From contig CAVTON010000001.1 in NCBI GenBank assembly GCA_963736455.1, positions 2,604,001 through 2,668,000 on the forward strand: a stretch of 64,000 nucleotides of DNA, in the 5' to 3' direction. The DNA comes from DAHUXD01 sp963736455 (lineage in GTDB: Bacteria; Acidobacteriota; Thermoanaerobaculia; UBA5066; Gp7-AA6). How positions within the stretch are numbered: the first letter of the stretch is position 1; the number at the start of each line of letters is the position of its first letter. Below the pieces are notes generated by a model. It ran no database searches and had not been told where the DNA came from. It worked only from the letters and a program-made list of their open reading frames with translations. Positions 26,394 through 35,577 of the stretch are shown here, in pieces. The position numbers and the translations under genes are program-made.

Positions 26394-26615
26394 ATGAAAA
26401 CTGTGGGAATCGTCTTGCTCGTCCTGGGGCTGGCGGGGTTCGTCTGGGCGTCGAGCCGGCGAAGCGGCTACGACTCGGTCGAGGGAGCGCTCAAGTCCAC
26501 ATTTTCCTCGAGCGAGCGCTCGAAGAAGGAGGGCTGGGAGACCGCCCGGTGGATCGGCGCGGGTGCGGCGGTCCTCGGTCTCGTGCTCGTCCTGGTGCCG
26601 GGCCGAAAAGCCTGA
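26394..26615 (+). CDS. small two-helix membrane protein (DUF3185-like)
   Basis: 73 residues. Two hydrophobic helices, VGIVLLVLGLAGFVWASS (residues 4-21) and AAVLGLVLVLVPG (about 57-70), are separated by a polar loop with SRRSGYDSVEGAL and SSSERSKKEGWET. The size and arrangement match DUF3185-type proteins of unknown function. A good ribosome site (AAGGAG) precedes the ATG, and a sigma-54-like promoter ends 25 bases upstream. It is transcribed alone, divergent from the FDH operon. Confidence 0.75.
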   Translation: MKTVGIVLLVLGLAGFVWASSRRSGYDSVEGALKSTFSSSERSKKEGWETARWIGAGAAVLGLVLVLVPGRKA

Positions 26616-26623
26616 CCCGGCGC

Positions 26624-27595
26624 TCAGTATCGTCCGCCGGAGGGCGCGGGCATCGCGTCGAGCTCCGCGAGATCCTCGGGCGTCAGCGCGATTTCCGCGG
26701 CCGCGACGTTCTGCTCGAGGTACTGGCTGCGCTGCGTGCCGGGAATCGCCAGGACGTGCTCCCCGCGGGAGAGCACCCAGGCGAGGGCGACCTGGGCCGG
26801 AACCGCGCCGCGGCGCGCCGCGATCGCGCGCACGCGCTCGACGAGCTGCTGATTCGCCGCCACGGCTTCGGGACGGAAGCGCGGCAGCTTCGAGCGGAAA
26901 TCCCCGGGGCCGAAACGCGCATCGGCGGCGATCGACCCGGTCAGAAACCCTCGTCCGAGCGGAGAGAACGCGACGAAGGCCGCACGGTGGGCGGCGCACC
27001 ACGGCAGGATCTCGGGAATGTGGTCGCGGGTCCAGAGGGAAAGCTCGGACTGAACGGCGGCGACGGGATGAATCGTCGAGACGGTGTCGAGCTCGGCGAC
27101 CGAGGGCTCCGAGATCCCGAGCGAGCGCACTTTTCCTTCGGCGACGAGGCCGGCCATCGCTCCCCAGGTCTCGGCCACCGGAACCTGGGGATCGACCCGG
27201 TGCAGATAGTAGAGGTCGATCTCGTCGACGCCGAGCCGCCGGATCGAGTCCTCGCACGAGGCGCGGACGTGCTCGGGCCGGCCATCGCGGCGGTAGCGGT
27301 AGGTCGCCGCGTCCTCGACGACGTATCCGACTTTCGTCGCGAGGACGACCCGGTCGCGCAGCCCCGCGAGCGCGCGTCCGACGAGCGCCTCGTTCGTGAA
27401 CGGGCCGTACACGTCGGCCGTGTCGAAGTGGTCGACTCCCACATCGACGGCGCGGCGAATCAGATCCATCCCCGCGGTCGCGTCGACGGTCGGGTCGTGA
27501 TATCCCCACGTCAGCCCCATGCAGCCGAGGCCGATCGGGAAGACGCTCCGGCCCTCCGGCCCCAGCGCCCTGCGCTTCACGGCCGCACCATACAT
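26624..27595 (-). CDS. aldo/keto reductase
   Basis: 323 residues. Catalytic tetrad visible: Asp in DHFDTADVYG, Tyr in the same segment (VYGPFTNE), Lys in VLATKVGYV, and His in LYYLHRVDP. The C-terminal cofactor region AIPGTQRSQYLEQNVAA binds NADPH. The motif GLGCMGLTWGYHDP at the N-terminus and WGAMAGLVAEGKVRSLGISE place it with the AKR11/13-like group that reduces aldehydes. The start could be the GTG at 27580 instead of the ATG at 27595. It is divergent from an SDR gene 29 bases away. Confidence 0.9.
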   Translation of the reverse strand: MYGAAVKRRALGPEGRSVFPIGLGCMGLTWGYHDPTVDATAGMDLIRRAVDVGVDHFDTADVYGPFTNEALVGRALAGLRDRVVLATKVGYVVEDAATYRYRRDGRPEHVRASCEDSIRRLGVDEIDLYYLHRVDPQVPVAETWGAMAGLVAEGKVRSLGISEPSVAELDTVSTIHPVAAVQSELSLWTRDHIPEILPWCAAHRAAFVAFSPLGRGFLTGSIAADARFGPGDFRSKLPRFRPEAVAANQQLVERVRAIAARRGAVPAQVALAWVLSRGEHVLAIPGTQRSQYLEQNVAAAEIALTPEDLAELDAMPAPSGGRY

Positions 27596-27624
27596 CCAGC
27601 CGGCGCCGGTGAGATGATGGCGTG

Positions 27625-28332
27625 ATGAGCGAACGCCGCGTCGCGCTCGTCACGGGCGGCACGCGGGGCATCGGCGCCGCGGTCGCGAGGCGGCTCGCCC
27701 GGGAGGGCTTTTCCACCTTCGTCTCGGGCCGGACGGATCATTCGGTCCGCGCCGCCCTCGAGGGATTCGCGAAAGAGGGCCTCGCGATCCGCGGATTGGC
27801 CGCCGATGCGCGCCGGGAGGAAGACCAGAAGCGCCTGGTGGACTTCGCCGCCGGCGAGGGCGGACGCCTCGACGTGCTCGTCAACAACGCCGGGATCGGG
27901 CGCTTCGCCCCGGTCGACCGGATCGAACCGGAGGACTTTCGCGACGTCCTCGAGACCAATCTCCTCGGCCCGTTCTACGCGATCCGCCACGCGGTGCCCC
28001 GGATGAAGAAGTCGGGCGGCGGCTTCATCATCCAGATCGCCTCGCTCGCGAGCGTGAATGCTTTCGCGGGCGGCGCGGCCTACAACGCGTCCAAGTTCGG
28101 TCTTCTCGGCTTCTCCGATGCGGCGATGCTCGACCTGCGTCACGAGGGGATTCGCATGGCGTGCGTGCTCCCGGGATCGGTCGCGACCGAGTTCGGCCAC
28201 GCGCCCGGAGACTCCTCCTGGATGCTCGCGCCGGAGGACGTCGCCGAGGCCGTCGCCGATCTCGTGCGGTTTCCCGGCCGCGCGATTCCCTCGCGCATTG
28301 ACCTGCGGCCCTCGAAGCCCCCGAAGAAGTAG
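27625..28332 (+). CDS. short-chain dehydrogenase/reductase (SDR)
   Basis: 235 residues from the ATG at 27625 (a GTG lies one codon before it). Cofactor motif TGGTRGIGAAVARRL; NNAG at DVLVNNAGIGRF; catalytic Ser in IIQIASLASVNAF; YxxxK in AAYNASKFGLLGF; and the P-G motif CVLPGSVATEF. It is a classical SDR of about normal length; the substrate cannot be read. Ribosome-site evidence is weak. The divergent neighbour is an aldo/keto reductase; the two might share a promoter region of about 29 bases. Confidence 0.9.
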   Translation: MSERRVALVTGGTRGIGAAVARRLAREGFSTFVSGRTDHSVRAALEGFAKEGLAIRGLAADARREEDQKRLVDFAAGEGGRLDVLVNNAGIGRFAPVDRIEPEDFRDVLETNLLGPFYAIRHAVPRMKKSGGGFIIQIASLASVNAFAGGAAYNASKFGLLGFSDAAMLDLRHEGIRMACVLPGSVATEFGHAPGDSSWMLAPEDVAEAVADLVRFPGRAIPSRIDLRPSKPPKK

Positions 28333-28338
28333 CGAGTC

Positions 28339-29814
28339 CTAGCCGCCGTGGGCGGGGGCGTCGGTCTTTTGCAGTTTCTCGTACCACTGTTTGGCGAAGA
28401 GAGGCCGGACCTTCGTCGCGGTCGGAGTGACTTCGACGCCGATGACGAGGATGCCCGACTCGATCAGGAAGGCCCCCTGCGAAACCTTTCCGTCGTGCGC
28501 AAACTGTCCCTGAACCTTGAAGTTTCCGCCGCCGCCGTGAAGGTCGCGAACGCGGATCGTGCCGGGCGTCGCCGAGACCAGCGCCGTCACCGCGAAATCG
28601 TCCAGCTGGAGCAGACCCTTCGTCCAGCCGGGCAGCTCGACGCCGAAGAGCGCGAGCAGCGGCCGTGCGTCGCGACACTTCGCCTGGACCCGAGCATCGG
28701 CCGCGGAGCCGACCTTCCCGGACGGCACCTCGAAGCGGCCCCACCATCCTCGCGCCTCTTCCGGCCCGGAGGCGTGCACGTCGGTGAGGGCGGCGCGCGT
28801 GCCGGAGATGTCCGCGGTCAGGGGTCCCATCAGGTTCCACTTTCGGAACGGCACCTCGAGGTTCAGATCTCCTCGCAGGCGGTACGAGCGGGTCTGCGCG
28901 ATTCCGCCGTGGATGGAGACGGTGGCCTTCCCGGCGGCGATCCCATCCTTGAGCGCGACTTCGAGGTGCATGCCCGGTCCGCTGCCCTCGAGGCGGACGC
29001 CCTCGGGGAACCGGATGAAGTCCGTGATGGTCTCCAGATGTTCCGCCGCGGCGTCGAGCCTGACGTCCGTCGTGAACTGCCGGAGTCCTCCCGGCATCGG
29101 GTTCTGCAGCGGTTCGAAGGGTTTCGTCATGGTGCCGAGGCTTCCCGTGATCGTGAGCCCCTCCGCGGCTTTTCCGATGCGCAGGGCGCCGCCGTCGAAA
29201 CGGATGAGAGCCGCGTCCACGCGGACCAGGTGCATCGGCCTCAGGAAGAACCCGCCCTGGATCCGGGCCGGTCCCTGGTAGTGGAGTGCGTTGACCCAGA
29301 TGTCCTCGAACCGGTCGATCGCGACGCTCCGCACGTCGACCTTCCACGGGTCCGGCTCGATGAAGAACGGCTGGTCCGGAGACTTGAGCGGAGGATCGGA
29401 AAAGCCCGGGATCGGGGGCAGCAGGGCCGTATCCACCTTCTTGACCCTGCCCGGTTCGATCTTCGACCGGAGCGCGAAGGCGAGGCCGGAGCCGACGAGC
29501 CGGTCGCACTGGAACGTGCGGCGCAGCAGCGGCAGCAGCGAGTACCGAAGGTCGGCGGTTTCGAGGGTCACGGACCACTCGACGTTGGGATCGCTGCCGC
29601 GCAGCCGCAGATTCCGGATTCGGACGCGGCCCGGCCAGGAAGACTGCGCCTCGTCCCAGTCGATCATGAAGCCTTGCGGGGCGGCGTTGATGAGCGCACG
29701 GAGCTTCGGGCCCGTGAGCAGCCAGCGTGTCGCGGCGGCGTAGGCGCCGAGAAAAAACAGCGGCGAGACCGCGAGCACGAGGATCACCCAGAGCGCGGGC
29801 CGGCGGAGCTTCAT
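28339..29814 (-). CDS. AsmA/DUF748-like membrane-anchored periplasmic protein
   Basis: 491 residues. One N-terminal membrane helix, ALWVILVLAVSPLFFLGAYA (about residues 7-26), is followed by a long beta-rich domain with repeated strands of the form VRIRNLRLRGSDPNVEW and VRSVAIDRFEDIWVNALHY. This is the look of AsmA/YhdP-type proteins that span the periplasm and are linked to lipid transport or outer-membrane homeostasis. I cannot fix the subfamily. It stands on the minus strand 34 bases after the amidase gene, with which it may be co-transcribed. Confidence 0.65.
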   Translation of the reverse strand: MKLRRPALWVILVLAVSPLFFLGAYAAATRWLLTGPKLRALINAAPQGFMIDWDEAQSSWPGRVRIRNLRLRGSDPNVEWSVTLETADLRYSLLPLLRRTFQCDRLVGSGLAFALRSKIEPGRVKKVDTALLPPIPGFSDPPLKSPDQPFFIEPDPWKVDVRSVAIDRFEDIWVNALHYQGPARIQGGFFLRPMHLVRVDAALIRFDGGALRIGKAAEGLTITGSLGTMTKPFEPLQNPMPGGLRQFTTDVRLDAAAEHLETITDFIRFPEGVRLEGSGPGMHLEVALKDGIAAGKATVSIHGGIAQTRSYRLRGDLNLEVPFRKWNLMGPLTADISGTRAALTDVHASGPEEARGWWGRFEVPSGKVGSAADARVQAKCRDARPLLALFGVELPGWTKGLLQLDDFAVTALVSATPGTIRVRDLHGGGGNFKVQGQFAHDGKVSQGAFLIESGILVIGVEVTPTATKVRPLFAKQWYEKLQKTDAPAHGG

Positions 29815-29848
29815 GCGTTCCCGGAGGGACTCTGTCGTGACGACATCC

Positions 29849-31660
29849 TCAGAATCCCGGCGGCCGCTCGCCCGCGACGCCGAAGGCGCGCTCGAGAGCC
29901 AGCGCCGCGGTGCCGAGCGTGCCCTCGTCGAACATCCGGCCGATCAGCGAGACCCCGTGGGGCACGCGCCGCGGCGAGGAAAAGGTCGGCATCGGGTTCT
30001 TCGGGTCCGGCGCCCAGTCGCTGCGGGCCTGCGTCACCTGGATGAAGCCGGCGCGCAGCACCAGCGCCGGATGGCCCGTGAAGTTGGTGATCGTCAGGAT
30101 CTCGTCGCGCAGCGACGGCACGAGCAGAAGGTCCACGGTCTCGAAGATCCGCTGCATCTCGATCGCCACCTTGCGGCGCAGGCGGTCGGCCTGGACGTAG
30201 TCCACGGCCGACAGGAAGCGGGACTGGCGGAACGTGTTGGGCCACGCATCCGGGACCTGGGCCTTCAGCTCGTTCAGGCCACCCGAGAGCGTCAGCTCCT
30301 CGAACGCGGCGGCCGCCTCGGCGAAGAGCACCGTGTTGAGCGAGCCGTAGGGCCAGTCGGGCAGAGAGACTTCCACGGGTTTCATCCCGAGCTTCCGGGC
30401 GGTTTCGAGCGCCGCGCGGTCGACCTCGGTCGCGGGGCTCTCGCTCATCCACTTCGGGATGAAACCGACGCGGAGCCCGCGGACGGAAGCATTCGCGTCG
30501 AAGTCGAGATGGCTCGGCAGGCTCGACAGGTCCCCGGCGTCCGGGCCCGAGATGGCGGCGAGGACGAGCAGCGTGTCCTCGACCCCGCGGGTCATGGGAC
30601 CGAGCTTGTCGAGCGACCAGCAGAGCGTCATCGCCCCGGTGCGGGCGACGCGGCCGAACGTCGGCCGCAGGCCCGCCAGCCCGCAGCGCATGGCGGGGTC
30701 GATGATGCTGCCGCCGGTCTCGCTGCCGATCGAAAACGAGACGAGCGCCGCCGCGGTCGAGGCGCCCGGCCCCGCGCTGCTGCCACCCGAGCCCTCCTCG
30801 AGAAGCCACGGGTTCATCGTCTGGCCGCCGAACCAGATGTCGTTCAAGGCGAGCGCTCCGAGCGACAGCTTGCCGAGCAGGACCGCGCCCGCCCGGTCGA
30901 GCCGTTCGACGACGACGGCGTTGGCCTCGGGGACCCGGTGGCGATAGGGCTCGGCGCCATACGTCGTCAGGATGCCCTTCGTGTCGAGCAGGTCCTTGAC
31001 GCCGAACGGGATCCCGTGGAGGGGACCGCGGTACTTGCCGGCCGCGATCTCGGCGTCGGCGCGCCGGGCCTGCTCGAGCGCGAGCTGCGGGGTCGGCGTG
31101 ATGACGCAGCGCAGCTTCGGATCGAAGCGTTCCATGCGCGCGAGGTAGATCTTCGTGAGGCGCTCGGAGGTCAGCGCCCTCGACTCGATCCAGCGCGACT
31201 GCTCCGAGACCGTGGAAAACGCGATGTCCTCGTCGCGCGCGGGAAGCGGCGCGGGTTTGCCGGCGGAGCGGACGAAGCGGTCATGGGCCGGTCCGCCGGA
31301 AACCCCGGGGATCAGCGGGTTCCAGCGAGTCGCGGGGGAGAGCGTCGTCTCGAGCTCGACCTTGCGAGGTCCGGTCCGCCGTTCCATCGTCGCCGCCATG
31401 GAGCTCTGCCAGTTGCCCGCGATCTGATCCTTCTCGGGCGCCGTGAAGTCGATGCGGACGAGCTTTTCCGCCTCGGAGATCGTCGCGGGGTCCACCGCGG
31501 GACCCACCGGCGGAGCGGTTCCGAAGGCCGGCGGCGTGCCGGCGGCGGGAGTGGTCGCCGGCGCGGGCGGCTGCTGCTCACCGAAGACGTTTCCCGCGGC
31601 GGCGGCGCCGACGAGCCCGGCGGCGGTCGAGGCGAGGAATTCCCGGCGGGATCGCGGCAT
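29849..31660 (-). CDS. Tat-exported amidase-signature hydrolase
   Basis: 603 residues. The N-terminus, RSRREFLASTAAGLVGAAAA, is a twin-arginine signal. A Pro-rich linker and a region of about 100 residues precede the amidase-signature domain: catalytic Lys in PFGVKDLLDTKG, cis-Ser and nucleophile Ser in EGSGGSSAGPGASTAA and IGSETGGSI, then GLRPTFGRVARTGAM. The family hydrolyses amides, including Glu-tRNA(Gln) partners and peptide amidases. The Tat signal makes an envelope or secreted amide hydrolase most likely. It lies divergent to the MFS transporter gene. Confidence 0.9.
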   Translation of the reverse strand: MPRSRREFLASTAAGLVGAAAAGNVFGEQQPPAPATTPAAGTPPAFGTAPPVGPAVDPATISEAEKLVRIDFTAPEKDQIAGNWQSSMAATMERRTGPRKVELETTLSPATRWNPLIPGVSGGPAHDRFVRSAGKPAPLPARDEDIAFSTVSEQSRWIESRALTSERLTKIYLARMERFDPKLRCVITPTPQLALEQARRADAEIAAGKYRGPLHGIPFGVKDLLDTKGILTTYGAEPYRHRVPEANAVVVERLDRAGAVLLGKLSLGALALNDIWFGGQTMNPWLLEEGSGGSSAGPGASTAAALVSFSIGSETGGSIIDPAMRCGLAGLRPTFGRVARTGAMTLCWSLDKLGPMTRGVEDTLLVLAAISGPDAGDLSSLPSHLDFDANASVRGLRVGFIPKWMSESPATEVDRAALETARKLGMKPVEVSLPDWPYGSLNTVLFAEAAAAFEELTLSGGLNELKAQVPDAWPNTFRQSRFLSAVDYVQADRLRRKVAIEMQRIFETVDLLLVPSLRDEILTITNFTGHPALVLRAGFIQVTQARSDWAPDPKNPMPTFSSPRRVPHGVSLIGRMFDEGTLGTAALALERAFGVAGERPPGF

Positions 31661-31747
31661 GGCGGAGTCTCCTCTTCTTGGACTCGGATCGTACTAGAGG
31701 CCGGGCCTGTGAGAAGCTCCCGCCCGATAATCTCCGGAGGCGCCTCG

Positions 31748-33355
31748 ATGAGCCGGACTCAGCGCATCACGCTCGCCGCGACGGGCCTCGGCCTCTTCAT
31801 GATCTTCCTGGACGCGTTGATCGTGAACGTGGCCCTGCCCTCGATCCAGGGAGACTTCCACGTCGGCGAATCGGGTCTGCAGTGGGTCGTGACGGCGTAC
31901 AGCCTCGGCATGGCCGTGGCGATCATGTCGGCGGGGACGCTCGCGGATCTTCACGGGCGCAAACGCGTCTACCTCTTCGGGATCGCGCTCTTCACGGCCT
32001 CCTCGATCGCGTGCGGGATGGCCGGGTCGCTCGACGTGCTGAACGCGGCGCGCGCAATCCAGGGCGTGGCCGCGGCGACGGTCAACGTGACGTCGCTCGC
32101 GCTCGTGAGCGCCGCGTTCGCCGATCCGAAGCAGAAGGCCTGGGCGATCGGCATCTGGACCGCCATCGCCTCCACCGCGATGGCGATCGGCCCTACGCTC
32201 GGGGGTTTGCTCGTTCAGCACAGCGGCTGGCGGGTGATCTTTCTCGTCAACGCTCCCGTGGGCGTCGTCGTCCTCGTCCTGACCTCGAAGTTCGTGGCGG
32301 AGTCGCGCGACGGCCGGCCCCGGCGCTTCGACCTGCCGGGCCAGGCTCTCTTCGTCGCGGCGGTGGGCGCCTTCGCGTACGCCGTGATCGAGGGGCCTCG
32401 CGCCGGGTGGCGATCGACCGAGATCATCGTGCTCTTCGTCGTCGCGCTCGCCGCGCTGGCGGCGTTTATCCGCGCCGAGAGCTCGAGCGCGGATCCCATG
32501 ATGGACCTGACCCTCTTCCGCGACCGCACCTACTCGCTCGCGATCGTGACGATCTTCACCGTCCTTTTCGCGGTGTACGGGATGCTGCTCGTCATCACGC
32601 AGTACCTGCAGAACGTCCGCGGCTTCTCGCCCACCGACGCGGGACTTCTACTGCTGCCCTACAGCGCCACCTGTACGCTCGTGTCGCTCCAGGCCGGCCG
32701 CCTGATGGGCATCGTGGGCTCGAGGCGGCTGATTCTCCTCGGACTCGTGTCCCAGATCGTCGGGTTCGCCGTCCTCATCGCCGGCATGGGCCACAACACG
32801 ACGATCGTCGTCTCCGGCCTCGTCTTCTCGTCGCTCGGAAGCGCGCTCTGCCTCACGCCCATCACGTCGCTCGCGATGACGGCCGTGCCTCCGGAGCGCG
32901 CCGGAATGGCCTCGGGAATCATGAGCGCGCAGCGCGCCCTCGGCTCGACCGTCGGCTTCGCGGTGCTCGGATCCGTCCTGGCGGCGTCTCTGACGGCCAC
33001 GCTCTCCGCGCACCTCGCCGGCGCGCTTCCCGATCCGGCCGAGCGGCGCGAGGTCGCCGAGACCATCATCGGCAACGCGAATCCTCGCGCCTACGGAGCC
33101 GAGATCGGTCCCGGCCGTCCGATTCGGCACATGAACCCCGTCACGGAAAAGGCGATCCTGGCCGCGGCCGACCGCGATTTCGTCGAAGGCATCCGCTGGA
33201 GCCTGCTGACGGGGCTGGGCCTGCTCGTCGTCGTCTTCGCCGCCGGTTATGCCGGTTTTCCGCGCGGACGGGGCGGCATGGCCGACGTCTCGCGCGAGGC
33301 GGGACGGCTCGAGGCGGAGGAATCCGCCCCGTCACCGGAGGGCGCGCTGTCCTGA
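31748..33355 (+). CDS. MFS transporter, DHA2 (EmrB/QacA) family
   Basis: 535 residues from the ATG at 31748 (MSRTQRITLAATG), 87 bases after the divergent amidase start. Fourteen hydrophobic segments are expected. Motifs are LDALIVNVALPSIQGDF (motif D1), SAGTLADLHGRKRVYLFG (motif A), ARAIQGVAAATVN (motif B) and IGPTLGGLLVQHSGWR (motif C, antiporter signature). A loop of about 70 residues near the end (RREVAETIIGNANPRA to EKAILAAADRDF) resembles the extracytoplasmic insert of this family. It exports drugs or small molecules by proton antiport. Sequence open upstream of this ATG is a chance frame. Confidence 0.92.
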   Translation: MSRTQRITLAATGLGLFMIFLDALIVNVALPSIQGDFHVGESGLQWVVTAYSLGMAVAIMSAGTLADLHGRKRVYLFGIALFTASSIACGMAGSLDVLNAARAIQGVAAATVNVTSLALVSAAFADPKQKAWAIGIWTAIASTAMAIGPTLGGLLVQHSGWRVIFLVNAPVGVVVLVLTSKFVAESRDGRPRRFDLPGQALFVAAVGAFAYAVIEGPRAGWRSTEIIVLFVVALAALAAFIRAESSSADPMMDLTLFRDRTYSLAIVTIFTVLFAVYGMLLVITQYLQNVRGFSPTDAGLLLLPYSATCTLVSLQAGRLMGIVGSRRLILLGLVSQIVGFAVLIAGMGHNTTIVVSGLVFSSLGSALCLTPITSLAMTAVPPERAGMASGIMSAQRALGSTVGFAVLGSVLAASLTATLSAHLAGALPDPAERREVAETIIGNANPRAYGAEIGPGRPIRHMNPVTEKAILAAADRDFVEGIRWSLLTGLGLLVVVFAAGYAGFPRGRGGMADVSREAGRLEAEESAPSPEGALS

Positions 33356-33391
33356 TTCTCGGGCCCGGGGAGTGACGCGGCCGATCGTCGA

Positions 33392-34798
33392 TCAGTGTCC
33401 GGCGGCGTACGCCTCGACGCCCGCGAGGATCCGGTCGAGGTCGGTGCGGGAGAGGTAGCGCCCGTTCAGGACGACGCCGAAGATCCTCCGGGTGCTGCGG
33501 ATGTCCTCGAGCGGGTTTGCGTCGAGCAGCACGAGATCGGCGATCTTGCCCTTCTCGACGGTGCCGAAGTCGGACAGCCGGCCGAGGAACTTCGCCGGGT
33601 TGAGCGTCGCGGTCTGGAGCGCTTCGAACGGCGTGAAGCCGGCGGCGACGAAGCGCTCGAGCTCGTGGTGGAGGCTCGGTCCCGGGAGAACGTCCACGCC
33701 GGCCGGCGTGTCGGTGCCCGCGAGAAACGGGATGCCCGCCTGCTGCTGGCGCTTCACGATCCCGAGCTCGTGCGCGACGAACCTCTGCCTCACCGGCAGC
33801 GGATCGGTGTCGAGGTCTTTCATGATCCCTTTTGCGAAGGTGGGCCAGGTCTTCTCACGCCAGGACTTCGGCGCATAGCGCCCGTCCGGGTCCTGCGTGA
33901 CGTCGATGACGTCCACGAGCCACTGTCCGCGCTCCCAGAAGAGCGTCGGACACTGCCACGTGTGATTCTTCGCCAGGAGCCAGAGCAGCTTCGCCTCCCG
34001 GTCCGGAGAGTACGTATCGAGAAAGCGGCCCGGTCCCTTGGGCCCTTGAAGCAGCGCGTCCTCGGCCGTCGAGCTCCCCTCGAACACTCCGATCAGGTGC
34101 TCGAAGCTCGCCTGCCCGGCGTTGGAGGCCTCGGAGGCGCGGATCGCGTCGGGGACGTGGCCGGCGAAGACGATTCCCTGCCTGCGGCATTCGTCCGCGA
34201 TCGCGAAATAGGCCTCGCGCGGAACGTACGACTGGATCTTGATGAAATCCACGCCGCGCTGTTTGAGCATCGCCACGGCGCGTCGCCCGTCTTCCGGGGT
34301 CCCGATCTTGAGCGCCGCCGGAAACGTCGACTTCGGTCCGTCGAGCATCGGGCCCGAGACGATCAGCCGCGGTCCCATCTGCTTTCCGGCCTCGACGTCC
34401 CTGCGCGCCGCGAGGATCGGTTCGAGGTCGCTGCCCATGTCCCGCGCGCCCGTGATGCCGTTGGCGACGAAGAGGGGCAGCGTCACCTCCCGGCCCCCGG
34501 GCACCCAGTCTCCGAAGAACGTGTGGACGTGCATGTCCCAGAATCCGGGCGAGAGAAACTTTCCGGACGCGTCCACGACCTTCGCGTCCGGAGGGATCCG
34601 CACTTCGCCCGAAGGTCCGACCGCCTCGATGCGGTTTCCCTCGACGACGACCGTCACGTCCGGCCGCATCGTCCCGGAGACCGTGTCGATCACGGTGACG
34701 TGGGCAAACGCGACCGCCGGCGCCTCGGCGCGGGAAGGCGCCGCGCGGCCGAGGATCAGCGCGCCGGCGAGCAGAGCGAGCGCCGCGCGACTAGGCAT
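33392..34798 (-). CDS. exported metal-dependent amidohydrolase
   Basis: 468 residues with a signal peptide (LALLAGALILGRAAPSRAEA). The amidohydrolase fold shows HxH in FWDMHVHTFF, a metal-bridging Lys in VDFIKIQSYVPREAY, His in IVFAGHVPDAIRA and in FEHLIG, and Asp in FLAGTDTPAG. The region LNPAKFLGRLSDFGTVEKGKIADLVLLDANPLEDI near the end is typical of imidazolonepropionase-like/prolidase-like exported enzymes. The exact substrate is unknown. The start overlaps the stop of the upstream SDR gene by 8 bases, so the two are coupled. Confidence 0.9.
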   Translation of the reverse strand: MPSRAALALLAGALILGRAAPSRAEAPAVAFAHVTVIDTVSGTMRPDVTVVVEGNRIEAVGPSGEVRIPPDAKVVDASGKFLSPGFWDMHVHTFFGDWVPGGREVTLPLFVANGITGARDMGSDLEPILAARRDVEAGKQMGPRLIVSGPMLDGPKSTFPAALKIGTPEDGRRAVAMLKQRGVDFIKIQSYVPREAYFAIADECRRQGIVFAGHVPDAIRASEASNAGQASFEHLIGVFEGSSTAEDALLQGPKGPGRFLDTYSPDREAKLLWLLAKNHTWQCPTLFWERGQWLVDVIDVTQDPDGRYAPKSWREKTWPTFAKGIMKDLDTDPLPVRQRFVAHELGIVKRQQQAGIPFLAGTDTPAGVDVLPGPSLHHELERFVAAGFTPFEALQTATLNPAKFLGRLSDFGTVEKGKIADLVLLDANPLEDIRSTRRIFGVVLNGRYLSRTDLDRILAGVEAYAAGH

Positions 34799-35510
34799 CG
34801 CCGTACACCGGAATCGCGGCGCCCTGGACGAGCTTCGCGTCGTCGCCGCACAGAAAGAGGATGACGCGGGCGATCTCCTCGGGCCTGGGCCATTTCGAGA
34901 AGTCGGCCTTCGGCATCGCCCTGCGGTTGGCCTCGGTGTCGATGACGCTCGGCAGAACGGAGTTGGCGCGCACGCCCGTGCCCGCGAGGTCGGCCGCGAG
35001 GGAGGCGATCAGCGCGACCGCCGCCGCCTTGGACGCGGCGTAGGCGCCCTCGCCCCGTCCCGGAGCGAGCGCCGCGCGCGAGGCCACGTTGACGATCGCG
35101 CCGCGGCCCCGGCGCACCATGATCGGGGCGATCTCGCGGCAGAGCACGAAGGCCGCGCGCAGGTTCGCCTGCAGCATCCGATCGAGCGCTTCCGGAGCCT
35201 CTTCCCACAGGCTCGCGCCGCCCGCATAGCCGCCGACGGCGTTGACGAGGACGTCGAGCCCTCCATGGCGCTTCGTGAGCTCTCCCGCGAGCGTCCGGAT
35301 CGCGGCGGCGTCCGTGACGTCCGCCGTGTGGCCGGAGAGTCTCGGCCGGGCCGCGCCGGCGGCCTGCTCGAGCGCGCTCCATTCCGCCGGGTTGCGATAG
35401 GTCACGGCGACCGCGGCGCCCGCTTCGAGAAACGCCAGGCTGACGGCGCGGCCGAGGGCTCCCGTGCCGCCCGCGACGAGGATCGTCCGGCCTTCGAAGG
35501 TTGCGTTCAA
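34791..35510 (-). CDS. SDR family oxidoreductase
   Basis: 239 residues using a TTG start at 35510 (LNATFEGRTILVAGGTGALG); no ATG precedes the Rossmann motif in a sensible place. Motifs: GGTGALGRAV for the cofactor, LVNAVGGYAGG (in place of NNAG), Ser in IVNVASRAALAPG, YAASKAAAVALIASLA for YxxxK, and VLPSVIDTEANRRAMP. It ends by overlapping the amidohydrolase start. The substrate is unknown; the two enzymes may act in one degradation route. Start confidence is modest because no strong ribosome site is seen. Confidence 0.85.
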   Translation of the reverse strand: MNATFEGRTILVAGGTGALGRAVSLAFLEAGAAVAVTYRNPAEWSALEQAAGAARPRLSGHTADVTDAAAIRTLAGELTKRHGGLDVLVNAVGGYAGGASLWEEAPEALDRMLQANLRAAFVLCREIAPIMVRRGRGAIVNVASRAALAPGRGEGAYAASKAAAVALIASLAADLAGTGVRANSVLPSVIDTEANRRAMPKADFSKWPRPEEIARVILFLCGDDAKLVQGAAIPVYGDA

Positions 35511-35577
35511 GAGCGCGCATCGTACCAGCGGCGCCGGCGATAGAGTGGAGCGCTCCAGACGTTCGAAGGAGGCTTCC

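Noticed and set aside
29813..31747. N-terminal extension of the MFS protein (an open frame running to 29813)
   Set aside because: It lies antisense to the amidase gene and has no transporter features. The ATG at 31748 starts exactly at the first membrane helix region.
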